Positions 1-14,500 of a stretch of DNA of 64,000 nt are shown piece by piece (position 1 is the stretch's first letter; every line of letters starts with the position of its first letter). The notes under the pieces are model-generated. The model did no database searches, was not told where the DNA came from, and saw nothing but the letters and a program-made list of their open reading frames with translations. The position numbers and the translations under genes were made by a program. Origin of the DNA: Panonychus citri (lineage: Eukaryota > Arthropoda > Arachnida > Trombidiformes > Tetranychidae); the NCBI RefSeq assembly GCF_014898815.1, contig NW_026515542.1:806001-870000 (forward strand). Reading direction: 5' to 3'.

Positions 1-760
1 AATGGATCAAACAGGAAAACTTTCGACGAACTGAGGCCAACACTTTTCCCGCTGAGTTTTACTTTATCGGTGCTCTATTTGATTATGAGCCCGATCTTGA
101 GGGTAACTTTACGATTTACATTCGAGTCAAATATATACTTAGATGTGGACCTTGGTACCTCATGCGATCTCTTGGGCGAGTAAATTTTTCTACGATCTCG
201 ATATTAAACTCCAAGGTGCCTTCTACACGGTACTAATTGATTTCCAAGGATGTGGCCTGAAAAACGCTGAATTTGAGTTCATCTGGCATGCAATTAACGT
301 CATGAGAACCTATTTACCAGCCTGTTTAAAGCAAATTCTGATAATTGATTTACCCAAGATCTTTAAATTTGGTTGGGCGATTGTCAAGAAATTAGTACCC
401 GAAAGTGAACGGTCAATCCTTGTGTTTATTTCGAGACCTGAGATTTTCAATTACATTGCCAAAGAAAATGTTCCCGATTTCCTTGGTGGATCGTGTTCTC
501 GACCCAATCAAGGTCCATCAATGGTACCCGAAGGTTGTCCAACCGCAATTGAATATGGACTTTCCAAAGGTGTTCCTCTTGACCAGTGCCTTAAAATGGT
601 CAAAATATATGAGCCGATAATCAGAGAGTACAATTTATTTCAAATGGCTGATACCAATGGCGATTTAATTGAGAAAGTTGAATCACAATTTAAAAGTCTC
701 TCTCAAGGTAAACCATTAGAAAATCCATCACTAACTGTTGATGATCAACAATCAACTTAA
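1..760 (+). CDS. CRAL-TRIO lipid-binding protein, MOSPD2-like, 5' partial, apparent frameshift
   Basis: The reading frame starting at base 3 gives WIKQENFRRTEANTFPAEF and, further on, GNFTIYIRVKY, which matches the start of the CRAL-TRIO lipid-binding fold of MOSPD2-type proteins. The rest of the fold lies in another frame, open from the ATG at 143 to the TAA at 758-760: a VLIDFQGCGL strand, the helix around MRTYLPACLKQILIIDLP, and ENVPDFLGG at the end. The join falls between about 125 and 150, which leaves no room for a normal intron, so I read it as a one-base indel (mutation or assembly error). The family binds small lipids in the cytosol or at membranes. The usual MOSPD2 C-terminal MSP domain and membrane anchor are absent; the protein ends soon after the fold in a polar tail. 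The 5' end is outside the window. The domain call is firm; the exact orthology is not. Confidence 0.8.
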
Positions 761-1133
761 TTCTCAATTAAATGGATCAATTTAAATTAAATTACATTTT
801 TTATTGATTAAAACAAAACATTACAAAAATGATCATAGTGATTTCTTTATAAAAGTAACAATAATATTTGCTTTTGAATTTAAATAGTTAGAAAAAGTTT
901 TTAAATTTTACAGTTAATTGTGTTTAATATTATAACGGATTAATCAGAATTGATTTTATATTTTATGATTTAGAAGGTTGGAAATGATTTAAAAATAAAT
1001 GGGATGATTTAAGTGAGAATGTGTCAATTTTACCTCGCTGATAAAGTGATGGAAGTTAATTTAGAGAATTGGTCATCACAATTAAATCTAATCAAGGGAA
1101 GATAATTGTTACAGATTATTTTTCACTCAACTG
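761..1133. other. Convergent intergenic spacer with poly(A) signals
   Basis: AT-rich spacer between the 3' ends of two convergent genes. AATAAA at 994-999 on the + strand can serve the CRAL-TRIO gene. An AATAAA on the - strand near 800 can serve the SEA-domain gene, so the two 3' UTRs may overlap. No coding signal seen. Confidence 0.5.
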
Positions 1134-4100
1134 TTATAATACTGATATTGGTATACGACGTCTCATATGGTCACCTGGACTAACGGCAATGACCATCGGC
1201 ATCTTATTCATTTGTCCAGGTTTGAATCCTAAACGATTGTTCAAATTAAAGTCATTAGATGATGAATGTGAGGGTTGGTGTGGAGGTGGTGGTGGTGGTG
1301 GTGGTTTGTGGTGAGTGAATTGAGGTGGAAATGATGATAATAATGGAGGTGCTAAAGGAGGTGAAAATTTAACCGGTAATTTTGGGTCGTTGGGAGGTTT
1401 GAACGGGGATGACAATGGTCTCCATTGACCAAAGTCAAGAGATGTGACTTTTATTGATGTGCCCGGCGGAGGTTTATGATTAGGTGGGATTGGTGATACA
1501 GTTCCTAGAGAGATGGTTGATGGTTCTGGTAGAGGAGTTGTTGTAGTTGTTGTGGTTGTGGTTGTTGTGGTGGTTTTCAATCGTAAACCGGCAAGAAGAG
1601 ATGGAAAATCAATTCGTGTTCGTGTTGTTTTGTGAGTAAACAAATTGGGATCTCGACTGGTTAATTTAATTGATTCATCGGTATAAACAATTGGTGGTGG
1701 TTCCGGAGTTGTGGTTGTGGTTGATGATGATGTCAATCTCATTCTTCTTGTTGTAAACAATGGAGGTATTGTTGTGGATGAAGATGTTGATGATCTTGTT
1801 GTCGTTGTTGTTGTGGGTGTAGTTGATGTAGTTCTAATTGTTGTAGGAGCTACTGTTGTTGTCGTTGAAGATGGCGATGATGATGATGATGCTATACTAC
1901 CGGTCACGGGTCGTACTGTTGTTAATGAAGGTCGAGATGGTCTAAGTCGACTTGCAAATCGATTAATTAATGAATCATTTGGATTATCATTTGAATAACG
2001 ACGATTGTGTTGTGTTGCTGATGACATTAATTGATTGTGACCAATATCATTGTGATCATTGTTGTTATAATTAGCTAATGGCTTTTGGTGTTTGTTATTT
2101 GACTTTAAAGAAATCAATGGACGGGGTGTTGTCGTCGACGTTGTTGTTGTTGTTGTTGTTGTTGTTGTGGTAGTTGTTGTTGTAGAAGTTGATCCTTGAG
2201 GTGTTGTCTTAGTTACTACTTGTAGTAAGGTGGGTTTTCTAGTTGATTGTTTCAAGGGTTTCAAATGAATCGCCGTTAAAACTGAATCAACGGGCTGATT
2301 ACCTTCATTTCTTTCATAGAAAACATTTCCTCTTGTTATCTGTAAAGGAACTGACTGATCTTTCAAATTCAACATTGGATCTGTATGATATGATGTAACT
2401 GTTAACGAATCAAGATCGATCTCAGGTCGACCTGGTCCAATCATACGAAGTTGAACTAATCCTTCCCTCATCTCATGTTGAACCAAATGGGGAATCAGAT
2501 TATCATTTTGAGATGACGATCGCGATTCAATATTATTATTGTTTCGTCCAAAGGCCAATGTGTTGCGAGCTTGAAGTATCTTTTTACGGTCAAGATAAAC
2601 TCGAAAATGGACAATCAATGAGCCTTTTCGAAAAGCATAAACTTCACTTTTAATAATTGAATTTTCAATTGAAGTCCATTGAAAAGCTGAATGAATCTGT
2701 AACATTAAAAGGAATAAAAAAAATTAATTGATTAGTACAATTAAGTTTTGATATTTTACATAAATATGATAATAATAGAGGTGAAGTCACTTGAACAATT
2801 TTAGACTAATCAATTTAATTTGAATAATAGAAACAATCAGAAATTATCACAATTAATCAGCTAATTTTATGATTTGTTACAGTGAAAATTTAAATTTAGA
2901 TCAATTTAATGACTCAATTGAATTAATTATGATAAAACAATAATGATTCTCATCATCTTAATGATTAAGACTTTTAATGATAATTATAATCAGATTGGGG
3001 AATGTGAATTAATAGTATTTATTAGGATATAAGAGAAGATTAAATTAATAAAATGGGAATGGTCAATTCACTTGAAACAATTTAGATTGACCAGCTAAAG
3101 GCAATTTACTCATTAATTTACTAAGTTAATTGCTGGTAAATTTAAAAGGTACGAATGACTTTGAAATTTAAGAGGAGGAGGATGGAGATGATGATGATGA
3201 TGATGAGGATGACGATGAGATAATAAAATCGTTGTGTGAAAGTCTAACTTTAACCTGGATTAACTGAAGAAACATTTACTATCTGATTGGGAGGATGATG
3301 AAGATGGATGAAGATTATGAAGATTATGATGAGAGAGAGAGAGAAAGGTAAAAAAGGAAAGGGTAGATGAAACAATTTACAATTAAATGATATTTCCCAG
3401 AGTAAATTGTTAAATTGGTTTGAGATGAGAATCACATTAAAAACAATGCTGTTCCAGTTACCACACCCTAGAAAGATGAGGATAAAGATGAAGATGAATA
3501 TGATGATGGTGATGATTAAATTTAAAGAGAAAAAGGTAATGATGATGTTGATGATTGTTAGCAAAATGCAAAAGAAAGGGTGGAAATGAGGGAAATCTAA
3601 AGGAAAGGTAAATAGTTACATCAATTAGAGGTTTAATTTTATATTCTTATTATGCTTAATCATAATCATCATCAGCTTAACTATTGCAATTAGTTTAACC
3701 ATTTACGCCCTTACAAAACTGCCCCAAGGCACCGGATGGGTGATCGCAACTACAAGTCAAACGTTGTAGGAGTGATCATCATCATCATAATCATCACCAT
3801 CATCATCAAAAAGGAATCAAAATAATCAAGATTTACCGTTAACTTCAAATATTCATTATTATTGATTGTAAATCGTAAATAAAAAAAACGAGATTATTTT
3901 TCCCATTCAATTGGAACGATGATTTTCAAGATCATGAGAGTTTGTTGTTGCATTTTTTTTCATGATGATATTGGTAGTTGATTGTTATCAATATTATCGA
4001 TAAAAAAATCATCAGCTTAATCTTAATCATAGTCAATAATCATTATCAATCATTTAGAATGATGATAATCACAGAAAAAAAATATTCAATGTTGTTCTGA

Positions 4101-7100
4101 TTTAGTAAACGTATAAAAAGTAAATCATGTTAATGAAATGAAGCGCAGAAGAAAAAAAAATGAAAATGATCTAAATTGGGAAAGATTAAGATTATCAGCA
4201 AAGTGTTAATCTCTAAGCAAATTCACTATTCAGATTAATGATTAATCAGCTAATCAGAATACAATAAATGGAAATTATTGCAAGTTAATTTTTTTTCACC
4301 CTTCTTCTTATTATAATAGTTGAAACTTATCATTAGAAGAAAACTTTTCCCTAATATCCTACATTCGCATTGTTGGGCTCAAGTTAATTGTTACAATTTA
4401 AATTCAAGTGAATTCATGTTGATAACAATAACAACATGATGATGATAATGATGATGATGATTAAGAATGATGAATATTATAAAGAAATGAAATTTTCTCT
4501 TCTTCTAATGATACAGTAATCATATTCATCTTTTTTAGAGCTTATGATTTTTTCTTTCAAAAATTCTTATTATTATTGGATATTGAATAACAACAGAATT
4601 TCATTCCAAGGTGGTTATCTTGTGGGTGAGATATTGAACAGATCATCATCATCATCATCGTCATTTTAATCTCCATCTTGTTCCTCGTTGAACAATAAGA
4701 GTAATTCAGTGAATAACAAGTAAATAATGATGAGGACATTAGAATCTAAGATGATGATGATAATATGTTGTATCTTTTCATTGGATTTCTTTTCATCATC
4801 ATTATTATCATGAAAACAATGATATCTTCAAACATGAACTTTTGTCAACTTTATATTATCATTTGTGAGTCTTTTTCACCTTTTTCAAAGGTGAGACTTG
4901 ATAAGAAACAGCGGGAAACCTGATGCTTTTCAATTAGAATCAGATTATTATGTGTATTAGGTAACGATGAGAAAACAGGATTGACAATTAGATAGTTTTA
5001 AGAATTAGCAATTGGTTAATGTAATTAAACACACCAATCTATTCAGTTTCTTTCTAAGATTATCAATTGAAATTAATTGCAATCAAATTGGCATTTCAAT
5101 TCTCTGATTACAATTAACTGAACAAGAAATCAAGGAAGAGAAATAAAGTTAAAACAATGATAAAGAAAAAAAAAGTCACATTAAGATGAATAGATTTCAC
5201 TAATCAGTAAAATGAACTATCAACAATTAAGATTGATTGAGAAAATTTTTAATTAGTCTAACCGATTGGAGATGATGAAAGAATCAGAAAGTATTATATT
5301 ATAAAAACGGATAAAAGGAAGGAAGTTAAAATAATCGTTAATTGTGTTTCAGTTTATTCAAATTCATTGAAAGTAATTAAAACGATTTCGATTGTTGTTT
5401 TTAGTATTATTGTTGTTGTTAGACAATTAATTAGACTAATTAACTTACAATGGCATTGTATTTTTCGGCTTTCTCATGAAAAGATGTAGACGATGTATTG
5501 TACAAGGAAGGGACAAAATCGTCACCAGATATAACACGAAAACGTCCACTAACAGGTAATATTGTTGCTTTGGATAGATTAGTGATGATACCTGTTGATG
5601 GATTAAGATTAAAATGGATTAGTATAATTAGATTGTCCATTCGGTAATTGTAATCGTGATGAAGAGATGAAAAGTAGCAAATTATTCAAGATAATTAGAT
5701 GAAATTGTGAGTGACTTTAAATTGTAAGTGTAGTTGTTGGTCAATTGTGTGTTGGCTGATGACCTGTTTCTTGTATCACAACATCCGGCAGGACATCGTC
5801 CTCATCATCATCATTACTATTATTATCTTCATCTTCATCTTCATCTTCTTTCCTTTTCTCTTTTTCTTGTTATTTTTCATTATCATCTTCAGACTGACCA
5901 GTTACTTTTTTTGAAAGTGACCATCTCTCAGTATGGCTTATGATGATGACAGACTTTAATTATTATAATGTAAGTTTAAATTATCATTTAGATGATGATG
6001 ATGATGATGATGATGATACAGATGAAGCAGATAATGAAGAAGAAGATGATAAAAAAGATTGACCAGTAAGTTAAATCGTGTGAACCTGGTCATCTCTTTA
6101 ACTGGACATTCAACAGTTGTATTTATTAATAACACAACAGCGTAAATTAAATTGCAATGACTAAATTTACATGTTAACCCTTGAGGGCATTTTACACTTG
6201 GAAAAATTAACTAACTAACCAAATAGTATTATTATTAATAGTTTCAGCTTATCTGTATCATTTTACTCAATCACAAAGTTAGTTAATTGTTCCCATTGAA
6301 CAAAATTAAGATAATTTAAAGGACAAAATGAGCCTAGAAATTTGTATTATTCAATTGTGTATTAATTGAGTAAAAAATGACAATCTAATAATTTAAGTTT
6401 CTTAAACAATTTAGAAATCAAATTAACTTCATGAAAAACTTTCCATCTCAATCAAGAACAACAATAATTGATTGTTGTTGGTTAAATGATAAGTCAACAA
6501 GATAATTTGAATCACGAAAATCAATCAGCAATATTATCAATCATTTGTTTTCAATTATTATTACAATTAAGGTAATAACAATTTACCCAACTCAATTTTG
6601 CATAATTAGTATAATTAAAGTGATGATCATTCAAATCAATTGATCAAAACAATCAAATAAAAAATAATAGTTTTTAATTGAATTGGTGAAAAAAAAAGGT
6701 TAAGCCTTTGATCATGATTTTTCATGATAATTTCAAGCAATCAATTAATTCTTGTAGTTTATTGTAACAATTAAATATGCTAAATTTGGTTTACGTGAAT
6801 TCAATGGATTAAAATTGAAGTCAATTTTCAACAATTTACTTGCAAATCATTTCGTATGATAATCAAAAATAATCACCCAAATGGTTATCATGTAAATTGG
6901 TGAGATTAGATTAAGATGAAGTTTTCTTATTATTGATCAATGATCAACATGATTACCATGATTAAAGTTACATTTAAATAGTTATTTTGAGAATCAAGAT
7001 TAACTGGGAAATTTAATGTAATATAATTAAGTTAATAGCAGAGAAATGGTGAAGAAAAATCTAATTAAATTGTTGGAGTAAATTTAAAATTATGAATGTT

Positions 7101-7308
7101 CAATTGTTATCATGTTAATCAACATATACTGACAATAGATTGTAACTGTAATTGAGTTTGTTATTTATCTGATTGTTGTTGAAATGACAATTCTAATCAG
7201 GAACTGATTAACAGTTTTCTTAAGAAAAAGGTTAATCATATTCAAGACACCAAGTTAATCATCATCATCAAAATAAGGCCTTTGTTTCAGGGTTAGGAAC
7301 AATCAAGA

Positions 7309-7343
<35 letters not shown>

Positions 7344-8599
7344 TAATTTAATACTAATGCAAATCTGATCATCATGAGCATCATCAACATGACAATTCAA
7401 GCAATCAGAATATTTTAAAATCAATGAAAATTCAATTGTTATCAAAGTGAAAAACAAACTAAGGTAAAAGGAAGTAATCAACTAGATGATAATCAGTCAA
7501 GTTGATTGTTATCATTGATCTAAAGTGTTGAATTGAGTAAAAAAAAAGATGATGGTAAAAACTTTATGATTAACTAATCAAATCAGGATCAGAATAGGAA
7601 ATAACAATAAGTATTGGAAAAGGTTATAAATATTAATCATGAATCGCTGATTAGGATTGGAATAAGATTAAGTAATGATATTGATTGTATCTGATTTGCA
7701 ATGGACGAGAACAGAAATGATTAAGGTAATTTCAACAGAATTAGATTTATACCAATAAATATCGTAAAGATAATTTCAAGAAAACCACTGAATCAATTCA
7801 TTGTCATGATAAAGTCGCAATTTGCTTTATCATGATAATTTTCATTCCAAATACAATGAAAATCAATAAGAATCGTGAATCGTGATAAAAACGATGAAAC
7901 TGACAAAAAGTTGACAAAAAATTATTAATAGAAAGTAAATAAAAAAATATATATAAGATTAACATAAATCCGGTCATGAATAAGGTTGCAATTGTAATTG
8001 TCACCTATCATCCCAATTGATTAAACAAACACAATTGACACAATTGACTAAATACATAGTTAATTGTGAGCATCTTAAAACCAAATCAAATCTGAATTAC
8101 CAAACTAATAAAAAAAAGCAATGAAGTTGATGATGATGATGGTTATTGATACACAGATTAATTTGCTCATTAAGATGATGATGGTTTTTACAATGAAATA
8201 AATGATGAGGATAATGATTGAGTTGGAGAGGAAATTTCATGAAAATGGATTAAGTAAATTACCTAAATAAACAGCAACTCCAATAACAGTTAATAAAGCG
8301 GCCAAAATAAGTATGGCCGTTAATAAGATGGCACAACAAGCCGGTGAACAGCAACGTCTTGTGAATGTTGATGAATCCCATGAGATTGTCGATGAGGCTT
8401 GGCAAGAGTTAATCATTGGCGGTATATGGTTATATGTGATAATCGAGGCTGGATGACTGTGCAGAGATGGTGCTGGTCCATATTCATCAATATTGTTTAC
8501 CGTTGAGTCCCAAACAATGTAAGGTAAATCTTCAGGTGAAGCAACAAACCGACGGCCACACGAACCACCGCCATTGCCTCTAACCATTTTACAGGTCAT
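1134..8599 (-). CDS. Type II membrane protein with SEA domain and Thr/Pro-rich mucin-like tail
   Basis: Three exons on the minus strand: 8599-8263, 5591-5449 and 2696-1134. Donors are GTAATT and GTAAGT, acceptors CAACAG and TTACAG, and the phases (1, then 0) close to a 680-residue protein. The first exon gives a cytoplasmic N-terminus of about 80 residues, a Cys cluster (RRCCSPACC) and one membrane segment (AILLTAILILAALLTVIGVA). The second and third exons together form a SEA-like domain (GRFRVISGDDF to VQLRMIG, including GSLIVHFRVYLDRK). The rest is extracellular: long poly-Thr, Ser and Pro tracts likely to carry O-glycans, then a Pro-rich region and a basic end (HMRRRIPISVL). SEA domains occur in heavily glycosylated surface proteins and often self-cleave, but I do not see a clear GSVVV-type cleavage site. 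A second ATG lies at 8587. I do not recognise a named orthologue; a role in matrix or mucosal surface is inference. Confidence 0.82.
2697..5448 (-). other. Intron 2 of the SEA-domain gene
   Basis: Non-coding, AT-rich, with ATG/ATC trinucleotide microsatellites (for example 3186-3205 and 4437-4462). The short open frames here are low-complexity and I do not support any as genes. Confidence 0.7.
5592..8262 (-). other. Intron 1 of the SEA-domain gene
   Basis: Non-coding, with a GAT repeat near 5993-6017 and a (TC)n tract at 7312-7339. Its donor region at 8251-8262 resembles, by chance, the retrotransposon loop motif described below. Confidence 0.7.
7312..7339. repeat. (TC)n microsatellite
   Basis: Uninterrupted TC dinucleotide run of about 28 bases within intron 1 of the SEA-domain gene. 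Confidence 0.95.
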
Positions 8600-11500
8600 T
8601 TTAATTCCATTGAATATTATTTTCTTTCAGGGTTAATTTGATATAAAACATGTAAATCTATTAAAATAAAGTAGAGAGAATATTTTCTTTTTCTTTTTTA
8701 CTTCCAATCAAAAGGTAACAATAGAAATAAAAACAATCCTCTGGTAATTTTAATTTTCGACAAACATTCACAGTAATTAAATCCAAGGGGACATTTGAAG
8801 TTCACTTTACACTTACTAACAAGAGCTAATTAATTTAGAGATTGATCAACACTTAATTACAATTAACAAGTTTTTCTGTTACAAAGAAGTTGGAAGCAAC
8901 AATCAAAAGTAACAAATGATTAATAAACAAAAAGAAGAAAAAAAAATTCGTTCTAACTAACATTCTCTTTCTCTCCACACTAGATGGCGCTTTGAAATTC
9001 GATTCCACGCCATCTGATGGAGAGAAGAGGAAATGTAATGAAAACTTTTCTTTCTTTTTTTATTCTTGACTGAACTTTTTTGGAACAATTAATTCTGAGT
9101 AAACATGGTGATTAATAGTAGAAATTTAATTTACCATGGTTTCTCAAAAGGTGAAAAATCATTTGTAAGAAGAGAAAAAAAGTTTTCTGTATTCATGAAA
9201 AGGAAGCAAGAAATTTGGTAAAAAAAAGAGAGAGAAAAGTTGAAAACAAATGAGAAACTTTTTCAAAAGAAGAAACTTTTTTTTTGTTCTAATAATTTTG
9301 TTTTCTATCTTTTCTTTTCTCTATTTGTATTGGGCTTGACTGAATTATTATAAAAACAAACAGCCAGAAAAGGCTGTTTTTTGTGTACAAAAATGATAAT
9401 AATAATATGAGATTAAAGGGCTAAAAGAGATTAGTTAATAAGCTTAGTAAGTCAAAGGATTGGCTGAGGAAAAACATTGTTACCTTGATGACCTCGTTTG
9501 TTTTACTGTTTATTTCACGCAAAGTTTAATCAAAATAGAGGAAAAGAAAGAGGCCCAGGCCACTCTCATCTCTCTCTTATCATCATCATCATCTTAAATT
9601 CTCGACGGGCCAGGTCATCTAAATGCTTTATAAAGCTCACATCATCATCGTTATTATCAAAATAAACATGTAAACATAAACAAAACTCAACAACATCTCA
9701 ACCCGAGGTTAAAGATTTTCATATTTATTATTCGTATTGATTGTAACGATCAAGTTTAAATCATGTAGTCTAAATTGTTTTGGTGACAGTTAATTGTAGT
9801 TGTCCCAATCAATGTGACCCATTCAAATATTGGCAAAATTTCAAAATCTAATACATTGATATCGATACCTTTTGAACTTTTTATAATAGAACTCGATTAA
9901 TTGTCTTTAAAACTTTGATAAAATTACTCTAAATTCAACTTAATTGGTTAAATAATGGTAATGATAATGTTAATCAATAAGAAAAATTGATTGTCTGATT
10001 AGAAACTAAATTAAATGAGAAACAAATCGTTTTGAACCTAATTTAACCTTGAAAAATTGAATTAACTTAATGGTTTTAATCAATTGAAACCAATTTAAAA
10101 GGTTAAATTGTTAACAGTATCAGACAGGTACCACAATTTAATTGTAATCAAAAGGAAGGAGATAAAATAAATCACAAAAAATAACGGTTTATTTTCATCT
10201 CTCTCTCTCTCTCTCTCCTTTTTTCAATCAACTTGATTATCCTCCTAATTATGATCAATATGATTGGAAGAAAAATCTTCCATATTAAATTGTTGATCAA
10301 CAAATTGTTTTCCATTCTGTTGATCATGATTCAGTTGTTTACCTTTTCAAAGTTTACATTTCCAATCTTATTTCAATTCTGTTTCCGAATCAATCAACAT
10401 GATAATATAATGATAATTATCCAGACACCAAATACAAAATACTAATAGCCAATTGCTCAACCAATTGAATTGTCAATCAAATTAAACTAATTTCTAGTTA
10501 TATTGATAATAATAATCTCCAATGAAAATTAAGTAAATTATGATTATTGTTATGTTTCATTCTTGAAGGTTCATTCAATCAGATTGTTCAAATTCAACTC
10601 ACCATGACCATCATCATGATATTTAATGGACATCAGATAATAATAATAATATTATCAAAATTTTCTCTTATTCTAAATCTAATCTTAATTGTAATCCCTT
10701 TTTCAGTTAATCAATTGTGATAATTTCACATCTATTATATAATTGAGACTATTTTAATAGCCTGACCAATGGTCAAAGGGTGTTAATTGAATGTACCTTA
10801 TTGTTGTCGCTTTGTATTGATGTTTAATTAACTTTTTCTTAATTGTCTTTCTCTCTCATAATTAATTGATAATTTTAATATTAATCTGATGATTATGATT
10901 AATATAAAGGTTAACATTAGCACATTGACCTAATCTTTATTGTTAACTGTTAATTGTTAATGATGATGAGTGAGTTGATTAACTGGATTAATATAAAAAT
11001 CTTACAACAGGAAAAATGTTGTTCCCGTTAATTGTTGTTGAATTATTTTTAACTGTTGTTAATCATTGAGTTAGTTAACATATTATTACAATTAAATAAT
11101 TAATATATATGATAATTAATAGAGATTACATTTAAATTACAATTATAATCATTTTAATTTGATTTCTAATTTTAATTCAAACTTAAACATTTCTTAACTG
11201 ATCAACAATTTAATTGATTGATTTTTTTTGTGACTTTTCTGTTTCTTATCTAATTAACTAGTGACCATTTAATTAATTACTTTCTACTAATTGTGATTAG
11301 AAAACAATTAGTTGGTTGAAGTAATGATCACTTTCATGTTGTTATTATTATTCAATTAAATTGATTAGTTCCATTAAACTTGAAATCAAATTGATTGGAA
11401 ATTAATTAATTGGTTATTAATGGATAAACTTTTATTGATTAAAAGGATAAGAGGATGAAAGATTATAATTAGACATCATTGATGATTTGAACTGTTAAAA

Positions 11501-14500
11501 GGATGAAAAATGATAAGAAAAAAAGTTCCAATTCAATTCAATTGGAATCATGGTGATGATGATAAAATCGGATAAGAAAATGATGAAAAATTGAAGATAA
11601 CATGTCAAAGAGAGAGATGAAGATGAGGATGAGGATGAGAAAGTACCAGAGGATAAGGAGGTTGATGAAGATGATAATGATGATGATGATCTTTGGTGAA
11701 AGGGTAATGAAGCTAATAAAAAGATGAGATAAGTTTGAAGGAGAGGGGAAAAAGTTACAGACACAATGGATAAAAGGATGAGGATGAAAAAAGATGATGA
11801 TGAAGAGAAATCAAAATCCAATCCTTTTGATGTTTAGGGAAAACATCATCATCATCATCTTAATCTTCATCTCTATTCTCATCATCTTTTCATTTTCTTT
11901 TTCTTCTTCTTTGTATCTTTACAGACACGAGAAGAAAAAGGAATGAGAAAAAAATGGTAAGATAATGAAGATGAGGAAAAAAGATGAAGATGATTTGTGA
12001 AAATGTTTCTCTTTCTTTTTCTTTCTTATTGATGATGACTTGTTATTTCTCAGAGAATCTCATCTTCTTAGTGATAATAAATCAAAGAGTCGCTAACATT
12101 AGGCTCATTGAAATTCTCTCTCTCTCTCTCCTCATCTTCCTTCATCAATTTATCTCTACATCACCTTATCATCATGATCCACCATGAAGATAGTGTGGCT
12201 TTTGTTTCATCGGAATAGATTCTCATGAACAAGAATTTTGTCTGAATAATTTTCCGTCAACAAATAGAGCCCATTTTTAATCATCCTTTTAATTATCAAG
12301 CAATCTTTCAATTATCACTCTAGTTAAACTAACCAGTGTGTAAGAAAATTCATCAATCAATTTAATTGTCCGATTTTGATCAACTTTTGACCCAATTGTA
12401 AATATATTTATTATCAATATGATTAATTATGTCCCATTTTTCAAGGTCAATATCAGTCAACAATTGATAATAAAAAACAAATCTCACAATTATCAAAACA
12501 ATTAAACCAATTTGTTGCCAATGAAACAAACACAATGAAGATGATGATAAAGAAACAAGGATAACAATTAACAGTTGATGATATGACAGTTAATTGATTA
12601 TCCCGATTATATAATCGCGTAATCAGTTAATTAGGATAATATTAATAATGGTGGAAAGAAAAAAAATTAACTTTCAATTCTAACCGTTAATTGTTATTTC
12701 TCATTGACTCTTATTTTATATATGAGATAATACAAAAGAAACATTGATTTAATATCCAATACAACAATTAAAGGGTTGATTAGACTCGCAATTAAAAGTG
12801 TCATTACATTAATAGTTATAATCTTCAATTGAGATGATAAGTTCAGGGAATAGAAAAAGTTTCATCTGAATGAAAGGAGATAAAAACTCTCAATACTATG
12901 GGAACTATTAGTTGATGATGATGCTTATGAACTTTTTCATGGTAATGATCATGATGAGAAAGTGGAAAAGATTTGTGAATATCTCTTTCACTCTCAATCA
13001 CTTTTATTTGATTTCACCACCGGTAAGATTTAGATTGGATTTAACTAGGATTAAGTTCAGCATCAATCATCTGGAAATTCAGTTTATCGAACTGTCATTT
13101 CCAAGGTTTTCCTTTGGATCAAATTCAATATATTATGAATTTTTTTCATCGATTTTATCATATCAACATCAGTTTTAACCCTTTGACTTTGAAAGAAACA
13201 CCATGAATTCTATTAGAATGACCTGAGTTTCTCAGTTTCATGGGAAATTTTCAGATGAACCAAAGAAAATTATTAAAGGAGAAAGTGATTCTGTACTTGA
13301 TAAAGTACATAAACTTTAACCATGTTCAGGGAGATTCATTTATGGAAAAGAATCAGGAAAAGGTTTGATTGTCAATTGATTTGATGATTATGATGATAAT
13401 GGTGATAATAGGAAAAGTGGTTGATTGTGAAAAGGACACTTAACAATGATAATATTGATAACAATTACATGTTTTAATGGACTCACTTTGATCAATTTGG
13501 GTGAACTCAAGTTTGTTCAGATTTTCTGATTCAATTTCAATGTTTATGTTTATCATCAGCAAGATAATCATCATCACATGAAGTAGGTGTTCATGTCTCT
13601 CTTATTAGAAGTAGGAAGATGATTATAAGATGGATTGAGAACCTCATCATCTCTACCGTTAGTAGTAACCATTTGATGGTCATTAACTTAATCCAGTTCC
13701 ATTAGTTGAAGAGGAAAAGTTCTGACAAAATTTGGGTTGGTTTTTTTTCACTATTATTTTTATTATTTGTACCATTTCAATGAAGGTTATCATTATCACT
13801 GCTTATCTCCCATGTTACACCATGAAACTCATATTCTCCCACCTCCTTTGGTTCATCTTCTGTATCAATATTACATTTTCACTTGTCCACTTCCCTTGAC
13901 CACCTTCATCTCTCTCTCTCTTTAATACATGATGATCATATTTTCACTTCCTTCATTGAGCTTTCAAATGATTATTATCATCATTTAGCTTGAAATTGAT
14001 TCAATTACAATTATCTGATCAAATATTTATCTCCAAATGATGATAATCAATGTGATTAAGGTTTTCAAATGTTTGCCTTTCATGATAATATATTAATACA
14101 TGTACGATTGTGATTACAGTTATTGTTACCCTTAATGTCCAACAATTGAGTTGTTATGATTAAATCACGATTTTGATGAAAAATAAAGGTCACCAGGGTC
14201 AATTTAATCACTTGAGCTTAATCATCTATCATGATCATCATCAAATTAAGTGTCCTCTCAATAATTACAATCAGTTATTAGTAACAATCAATTTTCATCA
14301 CGAATCGTTTTTTTTACAGGGCGTTTACACCAATTAAAATCCGTTTTTTTTGTACAACTTTTGATCTACACTACCTACAAACATTTAACCAATATATTTC
14401 GAGTCGTCATATCATATGGCTCTATTTCAAGGTCATTCATCACAGCACGTGGTTAGAGGTCATTTAAAGATTTTTCTAAAAGTTCAAGAAACAAATCTGT

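Noticed and set aside
126..142. A 17-base GT...AG interval that could be a mini-intron in the CRAL-TRIO gene
   Set aside because: It is far below any animal intron length, and removing it would delete conserved RVKY residues. An indel is simpler.
1711..1998. Open frame on the + strand rich in Val and Asp
   Set aside because: It is the complement of the Thr-rich tract of the SEA gene and has no independent support.
8251..8266. AAGTAAATTACCT near the SEA gene donor, similar to the retrotransposon loop motif
   Set aside because: It has no flanking inverted arms, differs at the end of the motif, and overlaps a normal splice donor.
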